Assembly (NCBI GenBank): GCA_024637055.1
Contig: JAGXFZ010000070.1
Location: 1-45,385, forward strand
DNA from: Gracilibacter sp.
GTDB lineage: Bacteria > Bacillota > Desulfitobacteriia > Desulfitobacteriales > Syntrophobotulaceae
Length of the DNA stretch: 45,385 nt
Reading direction: 5' to 3'
The notes under the pieces were generated by a model, which saw nothing but the letters and a program-made list of their open reading frames with translations, made no database searches and had not been told where the DNA came from. Positions 28,482 to 37,230 of this stretch are shown piece by piece; position 1 is the stretch's first letter; each line of letters begins with the position of its first letter. A program made the translations under genes and the position numbers.

Positions 28482-29588
28482 ATGGTTAATAATTTTACTT
28501 TACAAGACACATATTACATGGAAAGAGCTTTGACTATATCTAATTTTGCTCGAGGGCGAACCAGCCCTAACCCCCTTGTAGGTTGTGTTATCGTTCAAGA
28601 TGGGCTTATCGTGGGCGAAGGCTATCATACTAAAGCAGGCACTCCTCATGCTGAGGTTCATGCTCTAAGATCAGCTGGACTTAAGGCTGAGGGAGCTGAT
28701 GTCTATGTCACCCTCGAACCGTGTTCTCATCATGGCAGAACACCACCCTGTACAGAGGCGTTAATTCAAGCAAAAGTCAAACGAGTTATTGTAGCACTTG
28801 AAGATCCTAATCCCCTAGTTAGTGGTCAAGGAATTAAAAAACTTAAGGACGCTGGAATCGAAGTAGAGATCGGTCTACTGGTAGAAAAAGCTAAGCTAAT
28901 AAACAAATTCTTTCTAAAGTCGATCACTACGAACTTGCCATACATTCTTTATAAAAGCGCTTTAACTCTGGATGGGAAAACTGCAGTTGAGTCAGGTGAT
29001 TCCAAATGGGTCACTTCGGAAGAATCAAGAGCCTATGTCCATGAACTAAGAGATATTTATGATGTGATCATGGTAGGAAGCAATACAGTCTTAGAAGATG
29101 ATCCCCTCTTAACTTGCCGTATAATAAATGGCAGGAATCCTATAAAGCTAATTGTCGATGGAAACCTTACACTCCCCTTAAATGCTAAAGTGTTAAGTAA
29201 TTCTCTTTGTATTATTGCTACTAGTATGGCGGCAGACCCTCAGAAATTAAGATCTTTGAAAGAAATGCAAGAGGTTGAGGTTTGGCAATATAACGAGCCT
29301 AGGTACGTTCCCCTATCCATTTTGATGCAGGATGTCTGCAAGAGAGGTTTCAATAGTATTCTGTTGGAAGGTGGCGGTAACCTCGCTGGAAAGATGCTTC
29401 ATAAGCATCTTATAGATAAGGTTGAGTTTATTTATGCTCCCAAACTTGTAGGTTCAGGCCCCTCTCCCCTTTCTGGTTTTCATTTAGATAAGATGAGTCA
29501 AGCAATTAGAATTACTAATGTTGAAATAACTAAAATTGCAGAAGATTTCAAGGTTTCTGGAGAGGTAAGTTATGAATCAGGAGATTAA
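28482..29588 (+). CDS. ribD: Bifunctional diaminohydroxyphosphoribosylaminopyrimidine deaminase / 5-amino-6-(5-phosphoribosylamino)uracil reductase
   Basis: YMERALTISNFARGRTSPNPLVGCVIV; TPHAEVHALRSAG; VTLEPCSHHGRTPPCTEALIQAKVKRV; reductase domain SALTLDGKTAVESGDSKWVTSEESR. Confidence 0.98.
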   Translation: MVNNFTLQDTYYMERALTISNFARGRTSPNPLVGCVIVQDGLIVGEGYHTKAGTPHAEVHALRSAGLKAEGADVYVTLEPCSHHGRTPPCTEALIQAKVKRVIVALEDPNPLVSGQGIKKLKDAGIEVEIGLLVEKAKLINKFFLKSITTNLPYILYKSALTLDGKTAVESGDSKWVTSEESRAYVHELRDIYDVIMVGSNTVLEDDPLLTCRIINGRNPIKLIVDGNLTLPLNAKVLSNSLCIIATSMAADPQKLRSLKEMQEVEVWQYNEPRYVPLSILMQDVCKRGFNSILLEGGGNLAGKMLHKHLIDKVEFIYAPKLVGSGPSPLSGFHLDKMSQAIRITNVEITKIAEDFKVSGEVSYESGD

Positions 29589-29611
29589 TTCTAAGATGGA
29601 GGTGATATTCT

Positions 29612-30259
29612 TTGTTTACTGGATTAGTAGAAGAACTAGGAAAGGTCAAGACGCTGGAATCACTCAAGGACTCAGCTAGACTTACCATAGAAGCTGATAA
29701 AGTCTTGATTGATGCCCAGGTAGGAGACAGCATTGCTGTCAACGGGGTCTGTCTTACCGTCACAGAAATGCATCAGAAATATTTTTCTGTAGATATTATG
29801 CATGAGACACTAGCCAAGACCAATCTACATGAGTTAAAGAATCTTTCTAAGGTTAACCTAGAACGTGCTCTACAGCTAAGTACACGTCTAGGTGGGCATA
29901 TGGTTAGTGGTCATGTTGATGGAATAGGTACTATTTCTAGTAGTGATAATATAGGTATTGCCAAGGTCTATAAGATCTCAGCTTTGCCCAGCGTTACCTC
30001 TTTTCTGATTCCCAAAGGATCAATTTCTGTAGACGGTATTTCTCTTACTATTGTAGATGTAGAAAAAGATTACTTTACTATATCTCTTATCCCCCATACT
30101 TTCGCACATACTACCCTCGGCTTTAAAACAATAGGTTCAACAGTTAACTTAGAAACCGATATCATTGGAAAGTATGTTGCAAAATTTATGAACATGGGGA
30201 AAGAAACTCAGAGCGATAACATTTCTATGGATTTCCTAGCTAAACATGGCTTTATATAA
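29612..30259 (+). CDS. ribE: Riboflavin synthase alpha subunit
   Basis: [45 protein letters not shown] start. Confidence 0.97.
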   Translation: MFTGLVEELGKVKTLESLKDSARLTIEADKVLIDAQVGDSIAVNGVCLTVTEMHQKYFSVDIMHETLAKTNLHELKNLSKVNLERALQLSTRLGGHMVSGHVDGIGTISSSDNIGIAKVYKISALPSVTSFLIPKGSISVDGISLTIVDVEKDYFTISLIPHTFAHTTLGFKTIGSTVNLETDIIGKYVAKFMNMGKETQSDNISMDFLAKHGFI

Positions 30260-30279
30260 AAAAAGGAGTGAATTGACTA

Positions 30280-31494
30280 ATGAACACAGAAAGAACTTTT
30301 AACACAATTGAGGAAGCTTTAGAAGATATTAAAGCTGGTAAGATGGTAATCGTGGTTGATGATGAGGATCGTGAAAATGAAGGTGACCTCATTATGGCCG
30401 CAGAAAAAGCTACGCCTGAAGCTATAAACTTCATGGCTTCCTATGGGAAAGGGCTTATATGTGTATCCCTGACATCAGAACGCATCCAAGAACTTGACTT
30501 GGATATCATGGTTCAAAATAATACTGACCCTAACTGTACAGCTTTTACAGTAAGCGTAGATGCGACTTCTTGCACTACCGGTATTTCAGCATTTGAACGA
30601 GCTCATACTATTCAAGTGTTGGTTGACGACAATAGCAAACCAGGAGATTTACGCAAGCCAGGACACATCTTTCCTCTTCGATCTCGAGATGGAGGCGTCC
30701 TTGTTAGAACTGGGCATACGGAAGGTTCCCTAGATTTAGCCCGACTGGCTGGCCTTAAACCTGCTGGGGTATTATGTGAGATTATGAATGATGATGGTAA
30801 TATGGCTCGCGTTCCTGATTTGATTGCTTTCAAAGAAAAACACAACTTGAAGCTTGTTACCATAAAAGACCTTATCAGTTATAGAAGACGCAATGAGAGA
30901 TTAATCGAGATGACTGAAAGTATCGATATCTCAACAGACTATGGAATCTTTCAGGCTATAGGTTATAAGAGTCAGATAGATAACAAAGAACATCTCGCCT
31001 TAATTAAAGGAAATATCGATGATGGTGATCCGGTTCTAGTGAGAGTTCATTCCGAATGTCTTACCGGAGATGTCTTCTACTCTAAGAGGTGTGATTGTCG
31101 AGATCAGCTCTCTGCAGCCTTACTACAGATACAAGAAGAAGGACGCGGTGTCTTCCTCTATATGAGACAAGAAGGACGTGGAATCGGTCTGATGAACAAA
31201 CTTAAAGCTTATAAGCTTCAAGAGCAAGGTAGAGACACTGTAGAAGCCAATTTAGAACTTGGTTTTGCCCCAGACTTAAGAGATTATGGAGTAGGGGCCC
31301 AGATTCTCGCAGACCTAGGAATAAAACAGGTTCGTCTAATGACCAATAACCCTAAGAAAATTGTTGGTCTGGAAGGATACGGTATCCAAGTAGTAGAAAG
31401 AATTCCTATAGAAATTTGTCCTAGACCGGAAAACGAACAATATTTATTCACTAAAAAAGCAAAAATGGGTCACTATCTTACAAATGTTAAGTAA
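30280..31494 (+). CDS. ribBA: Bifunctional DHBP synthase / GTP cyclohydrolase II
   Basis: DHBP synthase [20 protein letters not shown]..; cyclohydrolase [63 protein letters not shown]. Confidence 0.98.
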   Translation: MNTERTFNTIEEALEDIKAGKMVIVVDDEDRENEGDLIMAAEKATPEAINFMASYGKGLICVSLTSERIQELDLDIMVQNNTDPNCTAFTVSVDATSCTTGISAFERAHTIQVLVDDNSKPGDLRKPGHIFPLRSRDGGVLVRTGHTEGSLDLARLAGLKPAGVLCEIMNDDGNMARVPDLIAFKEKHNLKLVTIKDLISYRRRNERLIEMTESIDISTDYGIFQAIGYKSQIDNKEHLALIKGNIDDGDPVLVRVHSECLTGDVFYSKRCDCRDQLSAALLQIQEEGRGVFLYMRQEGRGIGLMNKLKAYKLQEQGRDTVEANLELGFAPDLRDYGVGAQILADLGIKQVRLMTNNPKKIVGLEGYGIQVVERIPIEICPRPENEQYLFTKKAKMGHYLTNVK

Positions 31495-31531
31495 TTCTTA
31501 AGTTGGAATAAATATATCAAAAAATTCTTAA

Positions 31532-32014
31532 TTGAAAGGTGGAGTTAGATTGAAAACTGTTGAAGGAAAACTAATAGCTGAAGGTCTTAAATTTGCTATA
31601 GTTGCTGGCCGTTTTAATGAGTTCATCACAAGCAAGCTAATTGGAGGTGCCTTGGATGCCCTCAAGCGTCACGGAGCAAATGAAGATACTATTGAGTTGG
31701 TATGGGTACCGGGAGCATTCGAAATACCTCTAATAGCCAAAAAGGTTGCCGAGCAAAAACGATTTGATGCAGTTATCTGTTTAGGTGCAGTTATCAGAGG
31801 TTCCACTCCTCATTTCGATTATGTCAGCAGTGAAGTTACTAAAGGGGTCGCTCATGTTGGCTTAGAGACAGGAGTACCGATAGTTTTCGGTGTTCTTACT
31901 ACTGACACTATCGAACAGGCTATCGAAAGAGCTGGCACAAAAGCTGGTAATAAAGGTTTTGATGCCGCTATGACGGCTATCGAGACAGCCAATCTTCTCA
32001 AGCAACTTTCCTAG
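31532..32014 (+). CDS. ribH: 6,7-dimethyl-8-ribityllumazine synthase
   Basis: [67 protein letters not shown]. Likely start after GGTGGAG near 31550. Confidence 0.98.
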   Translation: MKGGVRLKTVEGKLIAEGLKFAIVAGRFNEFITSKLIGGALDALKRHGANEDTIELVWVPGAFEIPLIAKKVAEQKRFDAVICLGAVIRGSTPHFDYVSSEVTKGVAHVGLETGVPIVFGVLTTDTIEQAIERAGTKAGNKGFDAAMTAIETANLLKQLS

Positions 32015-32037
32015 TACAATCAATTTAATCCTATACG

Positions 32038-32091
32038 CAAAAGGGGATAATCGCTTACTTCATTATAAGTAACGATTATCCCCTTTTTGCT
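32038..32091 (+). terminator. Terminator of the rib operon
   Basis: AAAAGGGGATAATCG..TTACTT..AAGTAA..CGATTATCCCCTTTTT long stem with T run. Confidence 0.9.
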
Positions 32092-32112
32092 TTGTAGCTT
32101 AATATTATTGCG

Positions 32113-32159
32113 TAATATTTGTGCATTGCTTAGCAACGGCTAATGCAAAAATATATACA
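32113..32159. repeat. Short inverted-repeat element related to the 35.8 kb element
   Basis: TAATATTTGTGCATTGCTTAGCAACGGCTAATGCAAAAATATATACA; shares ATTTGTGCATTGCTTAGC exactly with the reverse complement of the right end of the 35.8 kb element. Confidence 0.6.
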
Positions 32160-32168
32160 ATTACATAT

Positions 32169-32366
32169 TTAAGCTATCCCACCAGTTTTTTCAATCAAGC
32201 TACTAACCTTTTCGTGAACTTTACCAGCTTCAGTAGCAAGTTGCATATATCTGGTCCTTAAATCACTATCAGCTGCTCTAGTAGCAAAAGTCATATAACC
32301 TGCTGCGGCTGCAGTTACATCTTTTTCATAGTCGTATAACATGTCTAGATCAGTAAAATTATTCAA
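32169..32366 (-). CDS. Small helical protein (spore-coat-like)
   Basis: 65 aa MNNFTDLDMLYDYEKDVTAAAAGYMTFATRAADSDLRTRYMQLATEAGKVHEKVSSLIEKTGGIA; RBS AGGAGAGG upstream. Confidence 0.65.
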   Translation of the reverse strand: MNNFTDLDMLYDYEKDVTAAAAGYMTFATRAADSDLRTRYMQLATEAGKVHEKVSSLIEKTGGIA

Positions 32367-32382
32367 TTACAGCCTCTCCTTT

Positions 32383-32592
32383 CTACATTACTTCCCCATG
32401 TTTCTTTTTAAAGTATTCTATTACGCCTTCTAAGGCATCTCCTTGATGTTTAAAAAATGCTTTTGTTTCCTTATCTTGAGCCATTTCACTGTAGAGGAAA
32501 CACTTTTTCATAGCGACTTCATTCTCGATTACGGATCTTGTTACCAATCCTTGATCCAACACTTTTTTTAGTTCTTCTTGGTTAAATTGCAT
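32383..32592 (-). CDS. Small helical protein (spore-coat-like)
   Basis: MQFNQEELKKVLDQGLVTRSVIENEVAMKKCFLYSEMAQDKETKAFFKHQGDALEGVIEYFKKKHGEVM; start at 32592 after GGAGGTG. Confidence 0.65.
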   Translation of the reverse strand: MQFNQEELKKVLDQGLVTRSVIENEVAMKKCFLYSEMAQDKETKAFFKHQGDALEGVIEYFKKKHGEVM

Positions 32593-32691
32593 GTTAGCAC
32601 CTCCATCCATACTAGATAATTTCAGGATTTACAGAATCTCAACAATTTATTCATTCGTGTGAATTTCCGTAGTTTATTATTTGGGTGCCGG

Positions 32692-32871
32692 GTGTCACAG
32701 GGACGGGGTTATCGTCACGCTAGGTGTCACAGGGACGGGGTTATCGTCACGCTACACTCTTTGGATTATTCCCCTACTAATCCCTGTTAATCTCTGAGTG
32801 TCACAGGGACGGGGTTATCGTCACGCTACACTCTTTGGATTATTCCCCTACTAATCCCTGTTAATCTCTCA
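32692..32871. repeat. REP-like direct repeats (three copies GTGTCACAGGGACGGGGTTATCGTCACGCTA) including a 74-bp tandem duplication
   Basis: Copies start at 32692, 32724 and 32798; the 74-bp unit at 32724-32797 recurs at 32798-32871 and includes the last codons of the transposase gene. Confidence 0.92.
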
Positions 32872-33602
32872 ATCTGTCTAATTGATAATCCATAACTTTC
32901 CTTTAAGTCTTTTATGTATAAATTTCTTATACTTATATCAAATTTTTGTACATCTATCGCATTAGTAACTTTACAATGAGCCTTAATAACCTTTCTAGCA
33001 TCATCATCTGTTACTCGCCGTTTTTCAGATATATCCATACATTCATCAGCATTCTCTATGTTTATATACTCAATAAAACTTGTTATGGCTCTTTCTCTAT
33101 CTGTACTAAAAAAATTAAGAACGAAGTCGGTATCAGTGCGATTATTTCCTTCAATATAGTCAATGTAATTAGTCCAGGTATAGTTTTGAATTTTAGTTAC
33201 TATTCTAGCCTTTAAAGGATTTTGAAAAATATATCGTAGTACTGTGAGAAAATATGTATCATCCTCTACAGGTTCACTTTTAAACCTATCCTGAAATAAG
33301 TACCCTACCCTATCATACTTATTGTTATACCATAAGACATAGCTACCACATATCCTTCGCATTACGGTTTCTAATGGTTCCTTGCCTTCCATCAACAGTA
33401 AATGCAGATGATTGCCCATTAAACAGTAAGCATATAACTTGTATTCACAAATTTCTTTGTATCTTTGCATGGTTTGGATAAACTTAGTGCAATCCCCCTC
33501 ATCTTCAAATAGATTTTGTCGATTAATTCCCCTCATAATGATGTGATATATTCCATTTTTACTTTTTAATCTTGCAGTTCTTGGCATAAAAAACACCCCC
33601 AT
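32826..33602 (-). mobile_element. REP-associated tyrosine transposase (RAYT / IS200-like Y1_Tnp)
   Basis: MPRTARLKSKNGIYHIIMRGINRQNLFEDEGD; YAYCLMGNHLHLLLMEGKEPLETVMRRICGSYVLWYNNKYDRVGYLFQDRFKSEPVEDDTYFLTVLRYIFQNPLKARIV. Confidence 0.93.
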
Positions 33603-33631
33603 AATAACTTATACCACAGGGGTGTTTTGTG

Positions 33632-33660
33632 TCAATATCCCCGTCCCCTCGACACCGCCA
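33632..33660. repeat. Inverted REP-like copy on the transposase 5' side
   Basis: GTGTCAATATCCCCGTCCCCTCGACAC resembles the reverse complement of the 3' repeats (GTGACGATAACCCCGTCCCTGTGACAC). Confidence 0.7.
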
Positions 33661-34630
33661 GTTCTTGTAAGGTACTGATTTCTTTTTCCGTCATTTCTTT
33701 TGGTAAGACTATTGTTGTTTTTGCATAGAAATCACCGAATTTACCAGACTGGTTCAACACCGGCATACCTTTACTTTTTAGCCTGAAACTTCTACCCGGT
33801 TGAGTCTGAGGCGGTATTTTTAGCATCATCTCTCCTGCAAAAGTCTTCACTCTTACTTCTCCCCCAAGTACTGCGGTATAGAAATCAATTTCTAGATTGG
33901 CTATTAAATCATCACCCTCCCTAACATATAAGGGATGAGGTTTAATCTTAATTGTTAAAAATAGATCTCCACGCTTTCCTCCCGGAGATCCTACTTCACC
34001 TTGGCCACTAAGCCTGATCTTGCCATTGTCACGTATTCCTTTGGGTATGGTAGCCTCTATTCTTTTATTACCTATTTCAAATAATTTTTTGGAGCCTTGA
34101 TAAACTTCTTCCAAAGTAACCGTAATTTCTCCTTCAATATCTCTACCTTTTCTTGGCTGTCTAGATACGCCCCTATAGATATCATCATCAAAGCCATTTT
34201 GGCCCATACGAAATATTGTTGAGAAGAAATCCGAAAAATCTTCTCCACCGTATCCGCCGGTAGAACCAGAACCATTGCCAAGATCTCCAAACATCTCTGC
34301 GAATTCTTCAGGAGTCATCGTCCTTGTATGACTACCGTTTCCTCTACCAGGTGATTGTTGCCATTGAGACCAATCATAAGAGCCTTTACCTCCACGCTTC
34401 TGCCATTGTAGATAATTGGTCCTTAATTCATCATACTTTTGACGCTTGGCAGGATCAGCTATGGCATGATAAGCTTCATTAACTTCAATAAACCTTTCCT
34501 CAGCTTTCTTATCTCCTGGATTAACATCTGGATGGTTTTTTTTAGCTAAAGATTGATAAATCTTTTTAATCTTCTTTATATCGGCGTCTGGCTCAACACC
34601 TAGTATTTTATAATAATCTTTAAAATCCAT
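33632..34630 (-). CDS. DnaJ-domain co-chaperone (CbpA/DnaJ-like)
   Basis: MDFKDYYKILGVEPDADIKKIKKIYQSLAKKNHPDVNPGDKKAEERFIEVNEAYHAIADPAKRQKYDEL; C-terminal DnaJ substrate-binding domain without a Cys-rich zinc finger. Start at 34630 after AGGTG. Confidence 0.94.
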   Translation of the reverse strand: MDFKDYYKILGVEPDADIKKIKKIYQSLAKKNHPDVNPGDKKAEERFIEVNEAYHAIADPAKRQKYDELRTNYLQWQKRGGKGSYDWSQWQQSPGRGNGSHTRTMTPEEFAEMFGDLGNGSGSTGGYGGEDFSDFFSTIFRMGQNGFDDDIYRGVSRQPRKGRDIEGEITVTLEEVYQGSKKLFEIGNKRIEATIPKGIRDNGKIRLSGQGEVGSPGGKRGDLFLTIKIKPHPLYVREGDDLIANLEIDFYTAVLGGEVRVKTFAGEMMLKIPPQTQPGRSFRLKSKGMPVLNQSGKFGDFYAKTTIVLPKEMTEKEISTLQELAVSRGRGY

Positions 34631-34820
34631 AACTTTCACCTCTTGGCTTTCACTCGTCATTAATTTAAAATATTAACCTTTTGCTTGTATTATATTCCAA
34701 ATTACCCCGAAGGTCAATGTTGGTCAGACATATTATTGTGTTTTTTTAACTTCAAAAAACCCTGTTGTCTCAATCAACAAGGCATCTCCTTCGAAATCGC
34801 CTAATAATAGTTGGGAATGT

Positions 34821-35750
34821 TCATATTCTTAATGATAGCGCCTTGGGAATAACTTGACAAACTATAGGCGCCATTCCAGGAATCTCACCATCAGCTTCAA
34901 AAATTGTTTGTTCTTTGGTGGTAACAGTAAGTTTTTTACTTCTATAGATTGCTATTTCTGGTAAATTAATATGCTTCCCTAGGTAAATAGTGGGGAAATG
35001 TCTTAAAAATCTTGCTTTAGTGAGGTCTTTAATAAATACTATCTCAAACAATCCATCATCTGTTTGCGCCTGAGGGGCTATATGCATTCCGCCTCCCATA
35101 TATTGACCATTACAAACTATAACACCCAAATATTTACCTTCGATTATCTCTTCATTATCAAGAGTGCAACTTACTTCAACATTCTTAAAACTTAGAAGTG
35201 TTGCTATAGTACCTGTAAAATATGTAAGCTTACTTCCTAGCGCTTTACTGTTTTTATTCGCTCTATTGACCACATCAGCCCCAATACCCAGATTGGCAGC
35301 ATTGAGAAAATAACGACTAGCTCGATCACCATTCATACTTTGAAAGTCTATTTTTCCAATATCAACTTTAACTGTCTTATTCCTTTTGAGGAGTTTAATA
35401 AAATTATGAATTCCTTTCTTTTGTTTAAAAGAACGTACAAAATCGCTTCCTGTTCCGTGTTCTAATATTGCCAATTCCATATCTTTATCAATATCTTTAT
35501 CGTCAGCCAAAAGTCCGTTTAATACTTCATTGACGGTTCCATCTCCACCAACCGCTATTATATTTTTATAACCAATATCTCGTGCTTGTTTAGCAAGCAA
35601 TATCCCGTCCCCTTGGGAAGATGTATATTCATACTCAATCTCGATATCATTTTGAATTAGCAATTTGTTTAAATTGGGCCAATTCTTAGCTGTTTTGCCA
35701 TTACCAGAGTGTGGATTAACTACAGCGAACCATTTACCATCGTATGTCAT
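34821..35750 (-). CDS. Diacylglycerol kinase family lipid kinase
   Basis: WFAVVNPHSGNGKTAKNW; IIAVGGDGTVNEVLNGL; LEHGTGSDFVRSF; GADVVNRANKNSK. Confidence 0.93.
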   Translation of the reverse strand: MTYDGKWFAVVNPHSGNGKTAKNWPNLNKLLIQNDIEIEYEYTSSQGDGILLAKQARDIGYKNIIAVGGDGTVNEVLNGLLADDKDIDKDMELAILEHGTGSDFVRSFKQKKGIHNFIKLLKRNKTVKVDIGKIDFQSMNGDRASRYFLNAANLGIGADVVNRANKNSKALGSKLTYFTGTIATLLSFKNVEVSCTLDNEEIIEGKYLGVIVCNGQYMGGGMHIAPQAQTDDGLFEIVFIKDLTKARFLRHFPTIYLGKHINLPEIAIYRSKKLTVTTKEQTIFEADGEIPGMAPIVCQVIPKALSLRI

Positions 35751-35791
35751 AACTTATATTTCCTTACTTTCTTTATTATAATTATTGTAAG

Positions 35792-35887
35792 TGTTAATAT
35801 TTGTGCATTACCCGACCGAGCGCCGAGATGTAATTCTTTGTGGTTTCTCTGCTCTAAGGTTCGCTAAGCAATGCACAAATATTTACA
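35792..35887. repeat. 96-bp inverted-repeat element (MITE-like)
   Basis: TGTTAATATTTGTGCATT ... AATGCACAAATATTTACA, terminal inverted repeats match 17/18. Confidence 0.75.
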
Positions 35888-35901
35888 TAAATTATCGTGA
35901 T

Positions 35902-36546
35902 TTAATTTGTCCTACTAAGTATCCAGCTTTCGAAATCTGATATAGACGTAAACGCTATATGAGCACCTGCCTCAACTAAGTCATTATATCGAGCAGTTGA
36001 AGCCCAAGCAGCACCAATGGGTATAGTCCCAGCTTGTAGCGAAGCCTTCATATCATATACTATATCACCTATATAACCGACTTCAAACGGTTGCAACTTC
36101 CACTTCTTAACAACTTCGCTAATCGCTTCGGCTTTCCAGGGTCCGCTAATCTTACCTGTCAGTATTATCTCAAAATATTTAGTGAGTCCAGCTTTCTGTA
36201 GGGTGATTTTCGTACTTTGATCACCTTTACCGCTAACAACCGCGAGCCTATATCCATTCTCTTGTAATTTTAGAAGTAAGGATGGTATTTCAGAAATTTT
36301 CCAACGCAAATTATCATGGTTTGTATTATAATAGTTAAGATAAAAGTCTAGTACCTCTTCCCACTGTTCTGGGAAGTGTCTTCTAAAAATCCCCTCTTCA
36401 CTAGGACCGAAGAACTTACGGATTCCCTCGTCGGAGTATCTGGTACCTGTAAAGTTAAATAGTGTCTCTCTCAGGGTTTCGTAACATAAGGGCAAGGTAT
36501 CTGTAAGTGTCCCATCAATGTCAAATATATAAGCTTTGAGATTCAA
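35902..36546 (-). CDS. HAD family hydrolase (phosphoglycolate phosphatase-like)
   Basis: AYIFDIDGTLTDTLPLCYETLRETL; RLAVVSGKGDQSTKITLQKAGL; VGYIGDIVYDMKASLQAGTIPIGAAWAS. Confidence 0.93.
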   Translation of the reverse strand: MNLKAYIFDIDGTLTDTLPLCYETLRETLFNFTGTRYSDEGIRKFFGPSEEGIFRRHFPEQWEEVLDFYLNYYNTNHDNLRWKISEIPSLLLKLQENGYRLAVVSGKGDQSTKITLQKAGLTKYFEIILTGKISGPWKAEAISEVVKKWKLQPFEVGYIGDIVYDMKASLQAGTIPIGAAWASTARYNDLVEAGAHIAFTSISDFESWILSRTN

Positions 36547-36638
36547 CTTCTTAACTCCTTTAAGCTATTTACTACTATGATAAGTATCATTTTGTTTTAG
36601 AGTATCATATGTTCTAAATATTTAATAGTTATTATTCG

Positions 36639-36671
36639 CAGGGAAGTTGCCTGTAACAAGCAACTTCCCTG
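36639..36671. terminator. Hairpin downstream of YjcZ-like mini-gene
   Basis: AGGGAAGTTGC-CTGTAACAA-GCAACTTCCCT perfect 11-bp stem; weak T tract. Confidence 0.5.
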
Positions 36672-36687
36672 ACTCAAGAAATCTTAA

Positions 36688-36813
36688 TTAAAAGATTACG
36701 CCTAACGCTATAAGAATGAGAATAGCGATTGCGATGATTCCTGCACCAACACCGTTACCAGCAATACCAGTACCAGCAGCACCATATCCATAACCTGCAC
36801 CATGTGCGTACAT
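36688..36813 (-). CDS. YjcZ-like glycine-rich hydrophobic mini-protein (41 aa), absent from the ORF track
   Basis: Manual minus translation MYAHGAGYGYGAAGTGIAGNGVGAGIIAIAILILIALGVIF*; C-terminus parallels the neighbouring mini-protein. Confidence 0.75.
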   Translation of the reverse strand: MYAHGAGYGYGAAGTGIAGNGVGAGIIAIAILILIALGVIF

Positions 36814-36867
36814 TTGAAAACCCCATTTCTTTATTTTAATTCCGGTATACTTTTTAATTCATTTTTT

Positions 36868-36987
36868 TTAAAAGACAATACCAAGAGCGATGAGTAATAA
36901 GATAATTACTGCAATAACCGCTATCCCAGCAAGAGAACCAGTACCACAAGCTGCTCCTGCACCCGCATAAGCTGTTTCTACTGACAT
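36868..36987 (-). CDS. YjcZ-like glycine-rich hydrophobic mini-protein (39 aa)
   Basis: MSVETAYAGAGAACGTGSLAGIAVIAVIILLLIALGIVF*; GGAGG RBS just upstream; the ORF-track start at 37056 is less likely. Confidence 0.75.
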   Translation of the reverse strand: MSVETAYAGAGAACGTGSLAGIAVIAVIILLLIALGIVF

Positions 36988-37138
36988 AATAATACCTCCA
37001 GAAATTTTTATTACCATATATTGGTTAATATGTTGTAACCTATGCTTCAATCTCATAATTTGTTACTAAAACTAAAATAATAATATTTTATAATATTTTT
37101 AAAAGCTCCATAATAGCTAGCTACTAAATAGATTTTCA

Positions 37139-37167
37139 TTGACAATAAACACCTTTATATGTAACAT
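37139..37167 (+). promoter_or_regulatory. Putative sigma-A promoter of the ABC transporter operon
   Basis: TTGACA (37139-37144), 17-bp spacer, TAACAT (37162-37167). Confidence 0.6.
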
Positions 37168-37183
37168 AAAAATGTTAACTTAA

Positions 37184-37207
37184 GTGATATTAAATAATTA
37201 ATATCAC
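37184..37207. promoter_or_regulatory. Perfect inverted repeat GTGATATTAA-ATAA-TTAATATCAC, candidate operator
   Basis: 10-bp perfect arms between the predicted promoter and the RBS; preceded by TAACAT-AAAA-ATGTTA at 37162-37177. Confidence 0.55.
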
Positions 37208-37230
37208 AATAAATTAGAGGAGGAAACAAG

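Noticed and set aside
32692-32828. Three regularly repeated ~31-nt units resembling a small CRISPR array
   Set aside because: Spacing is unequal (32 and 74 bp), the intervening sequence duplicates the transposase 3' end, and no cas genes are present; this fits REP/RAYT repeats.
34072-34290. 72-aa minus-strand ORF inside the DnaJ-like gene
   Set aside because: Out of frame within a well-supported CDS.
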